DNA of 64,000 nucleotides, taken from NCBI GenBank assembly GCA_905221605.1, contig CAJNDS010002193.1:152501-216500 (forward strand), in the 5' to 3' direction. Shown in pieces: positions 22,701-28,570 of this stretch. A program made the position numbers and the translations under genes. How positions within the stretch are numbered: position 1 is the first letter of the stretch; the number at the start of each line of letters is the position of its first letter. Under the pieces are notes generated by a model. The model was given only the letters and a program-made list of their open reading frames with translations, did not search any database and was not told where the DNA came from. The DNA is from Symbiodinium natans (taxonomy: Eukaryota; Sar; Dinophyceae; Suessiales; Symbiodiniaceae).

Positions 22701-24953
22701 ACCCGAAACCCGAAACCCGAAACCCTAAACCCTAAACCCTAAACCCTGAACCCTGAACTCTGAACCCTAAACCCTTAACACCCAATCTCCCTCCGGCCCT
22801 TACACCTGAACCCGAAAAAGAAAAGCCTGACACACCCTGAGCCCCAAACCCTAAACCCCGAAACCACCCAAACCCTAAACCTCAAACCCTAAACCCTGTA
22901 AACCTCAAACCCCAAACCCCAAACCCCAAACCCCAAACCCCAAACCCTAAACCCTAAACCCTAAACCCTAAACCCTAAACCCTAAACCCTAAACCCCAAA
23001 CCCTACAACTCAGACCCTAAACCTCAAACCCCAAACCTCAACTCGAAGCCCAGAAGCTCCTCCAGGGCCGATCCCTCCCGGGCCCCCGGTGACTACGAGT
23101 CGGGGAACCCAGCAAGCGCTGGGTTTGGCGTTTAGGGTCTAGGGTTTAGGGTTTGGGGTTTAGGGCCTCAGGGGTTTAGGGTTTAGGGGTTCAGGGGTTC
23201 AGGGGTTCAGGGATTTGGGGGTTTAGGGGTCCGGGTTCCGGAGCTGTTGCGGCAGCCCGGCCCCTGCTGTGGCGCTTCTTTACCTCCAGCCTAAGGGTAG
23301 CTCACCCAGGTCCCGGAGCAGGCCCTTGTTTTCTTTTTTTTAGGGTTTAGGGTTTAGGGTTTAGGGTTTAGGGTTTAGGGTTTAGGGTTTAGGGTTTAGG
23401 GTTTAGGGTTTAGGGTTTAGGGTTTCCCTTATAATCCCCTCAAAACCAAAAAGGGCACTTTTCGTTCCTAGGTTGCTCCTGGGTCTATGCCCTCAGGCCA
23501 TGAAGCCGCACAACTCATCAAGCCCGGGATTGTACCTAACATGAAGGATCTTGCCCCGAAGCCTTTTAGGTTTAGAGTTTAGGGTTTAGGGTTTAGGGTT
23601 TAGGGCTTCGGGGTTGAGGGTTTAGGGTTTAGGGTTTAGGGCTTCGGGGTTTAGGGTTTAGGGTTTAGGGCTACCAACTCCCCGAAGGAAGTGCGCCTCT
23701 GAGGAACGGCGGCATCCTCGGCGTGCCCAACGCCAGCGGGCCCATGGCAGATGCCGAGGGCAGGAAGAGGTGTCCGGGACGGGGTTTGGGGTTTATAAGG
23801 TTTACGGTTTAGGGTTTAGGGTTTAGGGAAACCATATGGCACCTTTTTGGGGTTCCGATTATCAGGATTATACGATTTTGGAGTATATTGAGGGTCCCCC
23901 CTTTTTTTTGGAAATACCCATATACGCACCAAAGTGTTAAAGCCTAAACCCTAAGCCCTAAATCCTAGACACTAAGCCCTGAACCCTAAACTCTAAACCT
24001 GTAGGGTTTAGGTGTTCAGGGCTTTGGGTTCCAAACCAAACCTTAAGAGCCCCTAAGCCCTAACACTAAATCTAGCCCAAGGTTTGGACCCTACAGCCCA
24101 AACCCTAAGCCCTACACCCTAAACCCTAAACCCAAAACCCCAAACCCTAAACCCTAAACCCTAAACCCTAAACTCCAAACCTTAAACCCTAAACCCTAAA
24201 CCCTAAACCCTAAACCCTAAACCCTAAACCCTAAACCCTAAACCCTAAACCGAAGCCCCTGCCAGGAAACTCAACTCCGAGCTGGCAAACGGCCGCCTGG
24301 CCATGGTGGCCATTACCGGGATGCTCTTTCAAAACGGACCTCCTTGGGATGACAGGGTTTGAGGTTCAGGGTTTAGGGTTTAGGGTTTAGGGTTTAGGGT
24401 TTCGGGTTTGGGGAAGAGTCGTGGTTTAGGGTGTCGGATGCTCAGCAGTAGCCTTACTCACTGGGTTTGGGGGGCTTCGGTTCCCTGACAAAACCCTTCC
24501 AAAACCACCAAATTCCCCCAAACCCTAAACCCGAAACCCTAAACCCTAAACCCTAAACCCTAAACCCTAAACCCCCAAGCCCCTAAACCCTCAATCACTT
24601 GGGTGTGGGGCTCAGACCCCAAGCAACCCAAGAACCCGGTTTAGGGTTTAGGGTTTAGGGTTTAGGGTTTAGGGTTTAGGGTTTAGAACCCGACACCGTC
24701 AGCCCGAAGCCTCACACCCAGCGTAAACCCCATACGGCCCCTACATCCTAAACCCTAAGGAGCCCTAAGACCTAAACCCTAAACCCTAAGCCCTAAGCCC
24801 TAAGCCCTAAGCCCTAAGCCCTAAGCCCTAAGCCCTAAACCCTAAACCCTAAACCCTAAACCCTAAACCCTACTCAGCCCCGAAGCCCTTGAGCCTGAAA
24901 GCTCGGGCGCAGGAATGTTCGGAACCACCGGGCCCGCGATGTGGGGCTTTTAA
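1..24953 (+). CDS. LHC polyprotein gene 1 (5'-partial, 23 exons)
   Basis: Chlorophyll a-c/peridinin-binding light-harvesting polyprotein of the thylakoid membrane; such precursors are cut into single antenna proteins in the plastid. Exons: 84-118, 320-617, 754-840, 961-999, 2116-2154, 3502-3541, 4878-4910, 6575-6636, 7919-8008, 9770-9830, 10533-10585, 12079-12102, 15381-15425, 16176-16217, 17039-17091, 18293-18322, 18719-18750, 19462-19507, 20596-20653, 21741-21805, 23704-23769, 24266-24336, 24913-24953. Joined they give 1410 nt, one open frame, ending in TAA. Each module shows the LHC order: helix 1 (E-I/L-K-H/N-G-R), PGYL, K-F-x-x-(V/I)-P-N-G-L-A-A, helix 2, helix 3 (E-L-A-N-G-R-L-A-M), then [11 protein letters not shown] and ENELGVQ at the module join. 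Bases 1-83 are the end of an intron, so earlier modules lie upstream. Splice sites are inferred from frame, paralogue comparison and family sequence; exon 5 and exon 21 ends have alternatives. Confidence 0.92.
84..118 (+). CDS. Gene 1 exon 1: LHC helix 1, [12 protein letters not shown]
   Basis: Acceptor AG at 82-83 and GC donor at 119. Encodes the second half of helix 1. Reading past the donor meets an in-frame TGA, which the gene 2 copies lack; this supports ending at the GC donor and joining CCG GA + G ATC (P-E-I) to the next exon. Confidence 0.88.
320..617 (+). CDS. Gene 1 exon 2: main LHC exon (helices 2 and 3)
   Basis: The 298-nt exon encodes [27 protein letters not shown], helix 2 ([14 protein letters not shown]), [14 protein letters not shown] and helix 3 ([18 protein letters not shown]) with the chlorophyll-ligating Glu/Asn and Arg. 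Acceptor CCGAG, GT donor. Same length and nearly identical to five exons of gene 2. Confidence 0.95.
754..840 (+). CDS. Gene 1 exon 3: [15 protein letters not shown]...ENELGVQ
   Basis: Twenty-nine codons closing the conserved module after helix 3. Acceptor TAG, GC donor (gcaagttgg). The module join lies at its end: the next exon starts a new LHC unit. Confidence 0.93.
961..999 (+). CDS. Gene 1 exon 4: [13 protein letters not shown]
   Basis: Thirteen codons, start of the diverged middle module. Acceptor gcagag, GT donor. Equivalent to 45415-45453, which has Phe for Leu at position 3. Confidence 0.9.
1030..1137. repeat. AT-rich (ATT/ATC/TTC) microsatellite in intron 4
   Basis: Imperfect trinucleotides from ATTATT through TTCTTC to ATCATT; unlike all other repeats here and not heptamer-derived. 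Confidence 0.85.
1343..1570. other. Intron island shared with gene 2 (45880-46206)
   Basis: Both paralogous introns keep short blocks such as gcaagtgcatgctgcgcag and a segment ending in gggcaacctaac, embedded in unrelated heptamer tracts. I see no module peptide in them, so I treat this as conserved intron sequence, not an exon. Confidence 0.6.
1648..2108 (-). repeat. CCCTAAG then CCCTAAA tracts, intron 4
   Basis: About 20 near-perfect CCCTAAG heptamers (1648-1787), a 130-bp unique block, then CCCTAAA/CCCTAGA (1917-2092). It flips to TTTAGGG at 2095, just before the exon 5 acceptor. Confidence 0.95.
2116..2154 (+). CDS. Gene 1 exon 5: [13 protein letters not shown]
   Basis: Lumen/stroma loop before helix 1. 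The acceptor AG sits at the end of a TTTAGGG run. A GA donor (gagcgg) gives RRRAT-ELKNGRV, the normal LHC order; a GC donor nine bases later would add three residues (ERG) in frame and cannot be excluded. Confidence 0.82.
2155..3180. repeat. Intron 5 left part: poly-G runs and degenerate TTTAGGG
   Basis: Poly-G at about 2250-2268 and 3031-3054; TTTAGGG and variants at 2336-2400, 2636-2740 and 2908-3008; single-copy fragments between them with no exon seen. Confidence 0.8.
3181..3490 (-). repeat. Long CCCTAAA tract ending 11 bp before exon 6
   Basis: About 44 heptamers, almost perfect, with two small slips (3320, 3382). Confidence 0.98.
3502..3541 (+). CDS. Gene 1 exon 6: helix 1, [14 protein letters not shown]
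   Basis: Forty-nt exon. Acceptor gtccag directly follows a 300-bp CCCTAAA tract; GT donor within ATG G|gtctcc. The helix-1 Glu, Asn and Arg ligand residues are present. Confidence 0.92.
3597..4870. repeat. Intron 6: TTTAGGG and CCCTAAA tracts plus a tandem duplication
   Basis: TTTAGGG 3599-3700, CCCTAAA 4037-4100, TTTAGGG 4206-4323 (about 17 perfect units) and 4383-4450. At 4690-4785 a ~50-bp block (gggctacttaggt...atagggacgatt) occurs twice. Confidence 0.9.
4878..4910 (+). CDS. Gene 1 exon 7: [11 protein letters not shown]
   Basis: Thirty-three-nt exon with acceptor gccag and an apparent GA donor (gactctgg). Completes [13 protein letters not shown] by phase-1 joins on both sides. Gene 2 has the identical exon with donor gatcgg. 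Confidence 0.9.
4911..6574. repeat. Intron 7: TTTCGGG variants, CCCTCAG block and long CCCCTAAA 8-mer array
   Basis: Poly-G 5012-5030; a weak member of the AGCCCAGT element family near 5110-5215; TTTAGGG/TTTCGGG mixture 5366-5477; CCCTCAG heptamers 5962-6090; CCCCTAAA octamers 6103-6545 with one short heptamer interruption at 6320-6375. Confidence 0.92.
6575..6636 (+). CDS. Gene 1 exon 8: [20 protein letters not shown]
   Basis: Encodes the stromal PNGLAA motif before helix 2. Acceptor ccgaag, GC donor (gcatga). Starts phase 1, ends phase 0. Confidence 0.93.
6637..7918. repeat. Intron 8: TATAAA/TATGAA tract, otherwise mostly single-copy
   Basis: AAATAT hexamers 6898-7050 (about 25 units, with a TATGAA sub-block), TA dinucleotides at 7031-7051. 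7052-7500 looks single-copy with GCAGAAGCC repeated; short heptamer runs near 7520 and 7640. The ORFs across the hexamer are repeat artefacts. Confidence 0.88.
7919..8008 (+). CDS. Gene 1 exon 9: helix 2, [20 protein letters not shown]
   Basis: Thirty codons ending [10 protein letters not shown]. Acceptor gacag. The GC donor gcatctcgg is shared with gene 2 at 51689, which fixes the end six bases beyond the first possible GC. Confidence 0.9.
8084..8536 (-). repeat. Nonamer array CCCTCTAAG, about 50 units
   Basis: Extremely uniform 9-bp array (rare single-base changes at 8207, 8273 and 8435). It reads as a heptamer with two bases inserted and then amplified locally. Confidence 0.98.
8537..9769. 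repeat. Rest of intron 9: CCCTAAA tracts
   Basis: CCCTAAA 8951-9070 and mixed CCCTAAG/CCCTAAA 9237-9480; single-copy fragments 8610-8945 and 9071-9236. A small duplication (accccaaacacgaa) flanks the run at 9332-9407. Confidence 0.9.
9770..9830 (+). CDS. Gene 1 exon 10: [20 protein letters not shown]
   Basis: Loop between helices 2 and 3. Acceptor tccaag, GC donor after GGC GAA G; the split codon becomes Gly with the next exon. Gene 2 copy at 52612 has the same borders. Confidence 0.93.
9831..10532. repeat. Intron 10: CCCTAAG/CCCTAAA 10100-10190, TTTAGGG 10268-10320
   Basis: Small tracts of opposite strand around a single-copy core. Nothing coding seen. Confidence 0.8.
10533..10585 (+). CDS. 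Gene 1 exon 11: helix 3 start, [15 protein letters not shown]
   Basis: Encodes [18 protein letters not shown] including helix-3 Glu/Asn/Arg. Acceptor cactag, GC donor gcgcct; phase 0 join to AIIGMFFQ. Confidence 0.93.
10586..12078. repeat. Intron 11: poly-T, TTTAGGG-like, TIR element and two CCCTAAA tracts
   Basis: Poly-T 10695-10731; degenerate G/T-rich 10743-11060; inverted-repeat element 11257-11348; CCCTAAA 11389-11527 and 11604-11998, the latter drifting into CCCTAAG mixtures at its right end. Confidence 0.92.
11257..11348. mobile_element. 92-bp TIR element (ACCTGGGACCC ends)
   Basis: Terminal inverted repeats acctgggaccc...gggtcccaggt are perfect for 11 bp and continue imperfectly to ~23 bp. 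A diverged copy with the same core (gggtacttactac) lies at 50110-50212 in the paralogous region. Non-autonomous, MITE-like. Confidence 0.75.
12079..12102 (+). CDS. Gene 1 exon 12: 24-nt micro-exon AIIGMFFQ
   Basis: Eight codons finishing helix 3, acceptor tctgag, GC donor gcgggt. Matches 56013-56036 in gene 2 (two silent changes) and the uninterrupted AIIGMFFQ of the array exon. Confidence 0.92.
12103..13167. other. Intron 12 left part: TTTAGGG tract then single-copy DNA
   Basis: TTTAGGG 12115-12192. From 12193 to 13167 G/T-rich single-copy sequence with a diverged direct repeat (aagtaaaggaggt.gcgcaa) at about 12757 and 12990. Confidence 0.75.
13168..15075 (+). pseudogene. Frame-broken cysteine-rich gene relic nested in gene 1 intron 12
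   Basis: Unlike the rest of the introns this stretch has coding-like composition for about 1.9 kb. Protein-like reading moves between frames: 13270-13470 (frame of 13168), 13464-14000 with an in-frame TAG at 13683 (CHCPIC ... KCRFC pattern either side of it), the longest open stretch 13858-14826 (322 codons), then 14715-15075 (lysine/glutamate-rich, coiled-coil-like). The 322-codon part ends in a dense Cys/His cluster at residues ~257-290 (CAYC, CCRDC, FCQDH, CLGC), which looks like a cross-brace zinc-binding fold. I cannot name the family. No introns are evident, so a decayed retrocopy is likely; a gene with small introns remains possible, since a GTGAG donor-like site lies at its 3' end. 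No spliced-leader relic seen. Confidence 0.6.
15076..15380. other. Intron 12 right end
   Basis: Downstream flank of the nested relic, then degenerate CCCTAAA (15300-15357) just before exon 13. No coding signal. Confidence 0.6.
15381..15425 (+). CDS. Gene 1 exon 13: [15 protein letters not shown]
   Basis: Fifteen codons, acceptor atcag, GA donor (gagtctggg; gactctggg in gene 2). Lies after a 3.3-kb intron that carries a nested gene relic. Confidence 0.92.
15698..16172 (-). repeat. CCCTAAA tract filling most of intron 13
   Basis: About 65 heptamers, broken only by isolated variants; ends 3 bp before the exon 14 acceptor AG. The 5' end of the intron (gagtctggg...) is shared with gene 2. Confidence 0.98.
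16176..16217 (+). CDS. Gene 1 exon 14: [14 protein letters not shown]
   Basis: Fourteen codons closing the middle module. Acceptor ccaag follows CCCTAAA repeats within a few bases; GT donor, whereas the gene 2 copy has GC. Confidence 0.93.
16228..17038 (+). repeat. Intron 14: TTTAGGG/TTCAGGG 16228-16362 and 16645-16735
   Basis: The first tract begins ten bases after the exon 14 donor. Remaining ~550 bp looks single-copy and non-coding. Confidence 0.88.
17039..17091 (+). CDS. Gene 1 exon 15: [18 protein letters not shown]
   Basis: Start of the last module. Acceptor gccgcag; GA donor (gacgctcctt) leaves phase 2, giving [11 protein letters not shown] with the next exon. Read-through would hit a stop eight codons later. 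Confidence 0.9.
17092..18292. repeat. Intron 15: CCCAAAA heptamers, G-rich block, TTTTAGGG octamers
   Basis: CCCAAAA 17393-17450; guanine-rich 17765-17803; TTTTAGGG/TTTCAGGG 17840-17960; a 106-bp TIR element at 18066-18171. Confidence 0.88.
18066..18171. mobile_element. Family A TIR element, copy 1
   Basis: Ends tgcccagtagtacc and ggttactgggca are inverted repeats; inside is cccttataaacccctt and aaaaaagggcac. Further copies: 37733-37843, 46871-46975, 54898-55006, 60123-60233. About 105 bp, no ORF. Confidence 0.78.
18293..18322 (+). CDS. Gene 1 exon 16: [10 protein letters not shown]
   Basis: Thirty-nt exon, acceptor cgcaag, GT donor gtgggg. Joins to NGRVAMF to make helix 1. Confidence 0.9.
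18323..18718. other. Intron 16, short, only degenerate heptamers
   Basis: Scattered CCCTAA-like words (18545-18600, 18655-18675); no clean tract. Confidence 0.6.
18719..18750 (+). CDS. Gene 1 exon 17: [10 protein letters not shown]
   Basis: Thirty-two-nt exon, acceptor cgcgag. The donor is GA here (gatgtcccg) and GC in gene 2 (gctgtcccg) at the same ATG G junction. Confidence 0.87.
18751..19461. repeat. Intron 17: TTTAGGG 18799-18851 and TIR element 19331-19430
   Basis: The element has ends agatgttccccctttata and tagcagaagggggaacac, a diverged copy of the near-perfect one at 57351-57451. Confidence 0.8.
19462..19507 (+). CDS. Gene 1 exon 18: [15 protein letters not shown]
   Basis: Acceptor gccaag, GC donor after phase 2. 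The only exon in gene 1 that does not start with G: the split codon reads Val where LHCs usually have Gly-Tyr. Confidence 0.85.
19508..20595. repeat. Intron 18: GGTTTAGGGG decamers, TTTAGGG and CCCTAAA tracts
   Basis: Decamer-like 19858-19950; TTTAGGG 20122-20205; CCCTAAA 20284-20412; a short TTTAGGG/TCTAGGG run 20503-20570 just before exon 19. The two long tracts face each other 70 bp apart. Confidence 0.92.
20596..20653 (+). CDS. Gene 1 exon 19: [19 protein letters not shown]
   Basis: Acceptor accaccag, GC donor gcacgcgg. Carries the PNGLAA motif of the last module. Confidence 0.9.
20686..20938. mobile_element. Two adjoining TIR elements in intron 19
   Basis: 20686-20790 is a family C element: ends with caaatgaaccctaa and ttagggctcatttcgtcc in inverted orientation; relatives at 32083-32195, 39160-39290 and 39371-39486. 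20815-20938 has ends ggggcccagaagccacat and atgtggttctttgggcccc; part of it recurs at 61603-61670. Confidence 0.7.
20971..21715. repeat. Rest of intron 19: TTTAGGG (20977-21030, 21333-21390), CCCTAAA (21450-21690)
   Basis: The CCCTAAA tract ends about 50 bp before exon 20. 21031-21330 is single-copy with no coding signal. Confidence 0.92.
21741..21805 (+). CDS. Gene 1 exon 20: helix 2, [20 protein letters not shown]
   Basis: Acceptor ctgcag, inferred GC donor after CTC TAC AG. Read-through stops at TAG about 15 bases on. No gene 2 copy is in view, so the end rests on frame alone. Confidence 0.82.
21806..23304. repeat. Intron 20 left part: CA run, TTTAGGG, CCCGAAA/CCCCAAA mixtures
   Basis: CA dinucleotides 22081-22103; TTTAGGG 22454-22550; CCCGAAA/CCCTAAA 22697-22750; CCCCAAA 22905-23000; TTTAGGG/TTCAGGGG 23120-23230. 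21890-22075 is single-copy. Confidence 0.88.
23305..23500. mobile_element. Family B TIR element interrupted by a TTTAGGG tract
   Basis: Left end aggtcccggagcaggccctt + T-run, right half cccttataatcccct ... ttcctaggttgctcctggg. Between them lie about 13 TTTAGGG units (23338-23427). Other family B copies (37466-37570, 47243-47355) have these halves joined by only ~20 bp. Confidence 0.75.
23570..24265. repeat. Short TTTAGGG runs around exon 21; CCCTAAA before exon 22
   Basis: TTTAGGG 23570-23670 and 23800-23828; CCCTAAA 24112-24251 ending 15 bp before exon 22. Confidence 0.88.
23704..23769 (+). CDS. Gene 1 exon 21: [19 protein letters not shown]
   Basis: Loop between helices 2 and 3 of the last module. 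Acceptor ctctgag. GT donor at 23770 keeps phase 2; a GA donor at 23764 would also keep frame and remove two residues (RK). Confidence 0.82.
24266..24336 (+). CDS. Gene 1 exon 22: helix 3, [20 protein letters not shown]
   Basis: Acceptor gccag, GA donor after AAC G. Helix-3 ligand residues kept; AITGMLFQ replaces AIIGMFFQ. Confidence 0.9.
24337..24912. repeat. Intron 22: alternating TTTAGGG and CCCTAAA/CCCTAAG blocks
   Basis: TTTAGGG 24366-24402 and 24638-24687; CCCTAAA 24530-24572; CCCTAAG/CCCTAAA 24776-24871. Confidence 0.9.
24913..24953 (+). CDS. Gene 1 exon 23: C-terminus [12 protein letters not shown], stop TAA
   Basis: Acceptor gcgcag; the GTTGPxMW tail is the usual end of dinoflagellate LHC polyproteins (family knowledge). 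TAA at 24951-24953 is the only terminal stop of gene 1. Confidence 0.92.
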
Positions 24954-25375
24954 AAGGCCACCCCAGGGGCTCAGGTAGGGTTTAGGATTTAGGGTTTAGG
25001 GTTTAGGGTTTAGGGTTTAGGGTTCAGGGTCTAGGGTAATAGGGTTTTAGGGTTTTAGGGTTTGGGGTTTAGGGTTTAGCGCTTTTCAAGGTCTCGGCTT
25101 TCGGGCTTTTTGAGGGTTTAGAGCTTTTCAAGGTCTCGGCTTTAGGGCTTTTAGGGTTTTGGGTTAAGGGTTTAGGCCTCTTAAGGCTCATCCTTCAGGG
25201 TCTAGGGCTCAGGGCTGATGGGGGTTTAGGTCTTTCAGGTTCAGGTTGTTTAAGGCCCGGCCCCCAGAGGGCTTGCAGCCTGGCGCAGGAACGCAAAGCG
25301 AACCATGTTATACCCGGTTTAGGGTTTAGGGTTTAGGGTTTAGGGTTTAGGGTTTAGGGTTTAGGGTTTAGGGCC

Positions 25376-25770
25376 AGGGGTGCGTCAGGAGATGTTTGGG
25401 GCTCGATAGGTCCAATATGCGAGACTTTGGATACTCAGATCTCGGCCCTCCGCAGCCCTGTTCGGATGGGTGTCGAAGGCTGGAAAGGCGCCGCTCATGC
25501 ACTCTGGACCAGCTGGCTTTTTGACCCAATACGGAACTCTCAGAAATGGATTGGTCTAGGCTGGCCCAAAAGCCGATCCGACATTTGGCTTCAAGTTGTT
25601 GAAAAGCCGTTGCCACGTTTGCGTTTAACTGCTCTCGTTCCCCATCGTGGGTATGTTGGCTAGCGTTGTTTGACTGCACGCTTTTTGCAGACACCGTTTT
25701 GGGTTGTTTTTCCCTGCCGTCGTGCTGCCGTAAAGGCGCGAGTTTCGCAGCTCTAAACCGCAAACCTTAG
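25376..25770. other. Single-copy island after gene 1
   Basis: About 395 bp without heptamers, open on the minus strand for 131 codons, but the translation shows no family signature. Could be 3' flank of gene 1 or a relic. Not called as a gene. Confidence 0.4.
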
Positions 25771-26149
25771 AAACCCTAAGCCCTAAACACATTTGTGGGC
25801 TTGAGGGTTCGTGGAAACAGTAGTTCTGAAAACGCTTTCCTTTCATTGGGGTTCAGGGGTTTTTGGTCTTAAGGCTTCAGCCCCCTGAACGGCAGGGCTT
25901 TGGGGTTCAGGTTCTCGGCGTTGGGGCGCGTTTAGGGTTCAAGGTTTACGGCTTAGAAAGGTTTTGGGTTTAGGGTTTCGTCTTTTTTCGCTTCGGTCTT
26001 GAAGATGCCTCAAGCATACTTAAAGGACGCTTCAGGCCAGGCCTTATTTCCTTTTTCAGGGTTGAGATTCCCATATAAACCACTGTAAACTACAAAGGGC
26101 ACCCTTTTGGGGGGTGGTTTAGAGGGGGTAGTAGGGGAATCCATGATAA

Positions 26150-26560
26150 ACCCTCTGCCCGAGGCATGGGGGGAGATCCGAAGCTAAGGGATGATGTGGT
26201 TGATAAGGATCATAAGAAGAATAAGAATGATGCACCGGTAGATTAGGTATTATTGAATTAAGAATCAGGCAGTAGCCCTAAAACAATAGGAATGGTAAGA
26301 ACAGTGGAAAGTAGAAGTAATATGAGCAACAATATTATGACAAGGAAAGGAAAGTAACAACAGTTCGAAAGTAACGAGTATAATTCTGATCATGAAGAAT
26401 GAAGGTAACACTAATTTGAAAGTAAAGAATACGCAATAGTAAGCAGAACATTGCTACTATTAAAGATTTCAGAATGTTACAGAAGAAACCCTCACAAGAG
26501 GCTTTGGCTGAGTGATCGTCGTGCTTGTACATGACCCGGGTCCGACACTCAAGCGTGTTG
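26150..26560. other. AT-rich single-copy island
   Basis: Markedly AT-richer than its surroundings, with AAGAATAAGAATGA-like words and no coding signal. Confidence 0.5.
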
Positions 26561-27816
26561 AGCGGTGTTACATTCTGGAGTCTACAGGTTTTGGCTGGCT
26601 GTAAGGTCGAGGGCCGTAGGGGAATTCAAGGTTGGTTTGGGGGTTCAGGGTTGAGGGTTGACGGTTTTAACGGTGTCAGGGTGTGAGGTTTTGAGGGCTG
26701 TGGAGTTTTGAAGCCTTCTGTTCTGCGAGGCTTCGGGTGTGCTTTAGGAGGCGTGGGTCCTTGCACATGTCTTGCGTGATCCACGACCATAAACTCTAAA
26801 TCCTAAACCCTAACCCCTCAACCCGAAACCTCAGCTTTCACAAGCCCAAAACCAAGAGTGAAGCGACCAAAGGAGGGGAGGCTGAGAAGGGACAGCAATT
26901 AGGGCTGATAACCGGGGCTAGTCTGGGGTAGGCTTTCGGGTGTAGGGTTTAGGGTTTAGGGTTTAGGGTTTAGGGTTTAGGGTTTAGGGTTTAGGGTTTA
27001 GGGTTTAGGGGTTTCGGGGTTTTTGAGCTGTTATCGGTTAGGCATTCTCAACCTCAGGGCCTCCGAGGTTTTCATTTCAGGCTAGCCTCTGGTTGAGCTC
27101 GGCCCCAAGGAACATTCCGGATTGAATCGGGATCAAGCGGTTATCAACCTTTGAGCCCGCAACCCTAAGCCCCCAAACCCAAACGCCCCAAACCCTAACC
27201 CCGAAACCCGAAACCCGAAACCCTAAACCCTAAACCCTAAACCCGAAACCCTAAACCCTAAGCCCCAAATCCCAAATCCTGAGCTCTAAACCCTAAAGCT
27301 CCAAATGCTCAACGGAGGCGTGGGCTCGATTTGCGCCCACCCCACGCGCGACGGGATCTCGGCACGCAGGGCAGCCGCCTGCAAAAAAAAGGAGCTTGCG
27401 CGGTTTTCGTTTAGGGTTTAGGGTTTAGGGTTTAGGGTTTAGGGTTTAGGGTTTGGGGTTTGGGGTTTGGGGCTTGGGGTTTTGAGTTTAGGGTTCAGGG
27501 TTTAGGGTTCAGGGTTTATTAGGGTTCAGGGTGTGGGGTCCCGAGCACGAAGCTCGACATCCCAAAACCCAAGTCTGAACCTCCAGGCTCGGTCTTACAC
27601 CCAGACTGATCTTGGACGCAGTCCCATAAGAACATCCCCCCCCGCCCCTCCCCAAAAAAAAATGTCAGTCCCTATATTACTCTTATCAGGAAGAGTTTTC
27701 TTGTTTTTGAAGGGTTCTTTGAAAACAAGAGTAGCCGAAGGGTATGTCATCTTTAGAGGGTGTCCCGATACCACCAACTTTGCAGCTTGGCTGGCGAGGC
27801 AAGTTTAAGCCTGGGC

Positions 27817-27905
27817 CCTAAACCGGTTTAGGGTTTAGGGTTTAGGGTTTAGGGTTTAGGGTTTAGGGTTTAGGGTTTAGGGTTTAGGGTTTAGCTAAAC
27901 CCTGA
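27817..27905. repeat. TTTAGGG tract bounded on both sides by strand-switch junctions
   Basis: Left edge ccctaaaccggtttaggg and right edge gggtttagctaaaccct are both palindromic switches between the C-rich and G-rich strand. Confidence 0.85.
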
Positions 27906-28435
27906 ACCCCAACCCCTAAGCCCTAAACCGAGAAATGAATCCAACAATCCACGCCCTCAGATCGGGCTTAGTCCCAAAAACTTCTCAGCCCGAAGCCCCC
28001 CCAACATCTCCCAAGCCCTACACCCCTGAAATCTCCTAAGCCCAGACCGCCCAAAGCTCCCTCTACCAGCTCCGGAACCTAAAAAACTCAGTCGCCCTGG
28101 GCTACCCAATTCGGGGAAAGCAGAGACAAATCACTTTACAACCCATCTTCCTAGGACCCAGGGTAGGCAAGTATTCGCATGTTTAGGGTTTAGTTTCCCT
28201 TATATGCCCCTGTAAAACCAGAAAGGGCTTTTCCTTTTATTCCTAGGTTACTCTTGGGTCCAGCCTAAGTAACATAGCCCACTTGTGTTACTCTTGGGTC
28301 TAGCTTCTGAAACCTCACACAACTTAGGCATCCTTCAGCTGCAGGTCCGACCCCCCCACCGCTAAGGGGAGAATCCCCAGACTTCAAACCCCTGCGGTCC
28401 TACACTGAACCCTGAACCCCATACCCCAACTACGT

Positions 28436-28570
28436 ACCCTAAACCCTAAACCCTATACCCTAAACCCTAAATCCTAAACCCTAAACCCTAAACCCTAAAC
28501 CCTAAACCCTAAACCCTAAACCCTGAACCCTGAACCCTGAACCCTAAACCCTAAACCCTAAACCCTGAAC
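28436..28570 (-). repeat. CCCTAAA/CCCTGAA tract in spacer
   Basis: About 19 units with clustered CCCTGAA variants. Confidence 0.92.

Noticed and set aside
25368-25763. 131-codon minus-strand ORF in the spacer
   Set aside because: No recognisable motif, no paralogue in the window; kept only as a single-copy island.
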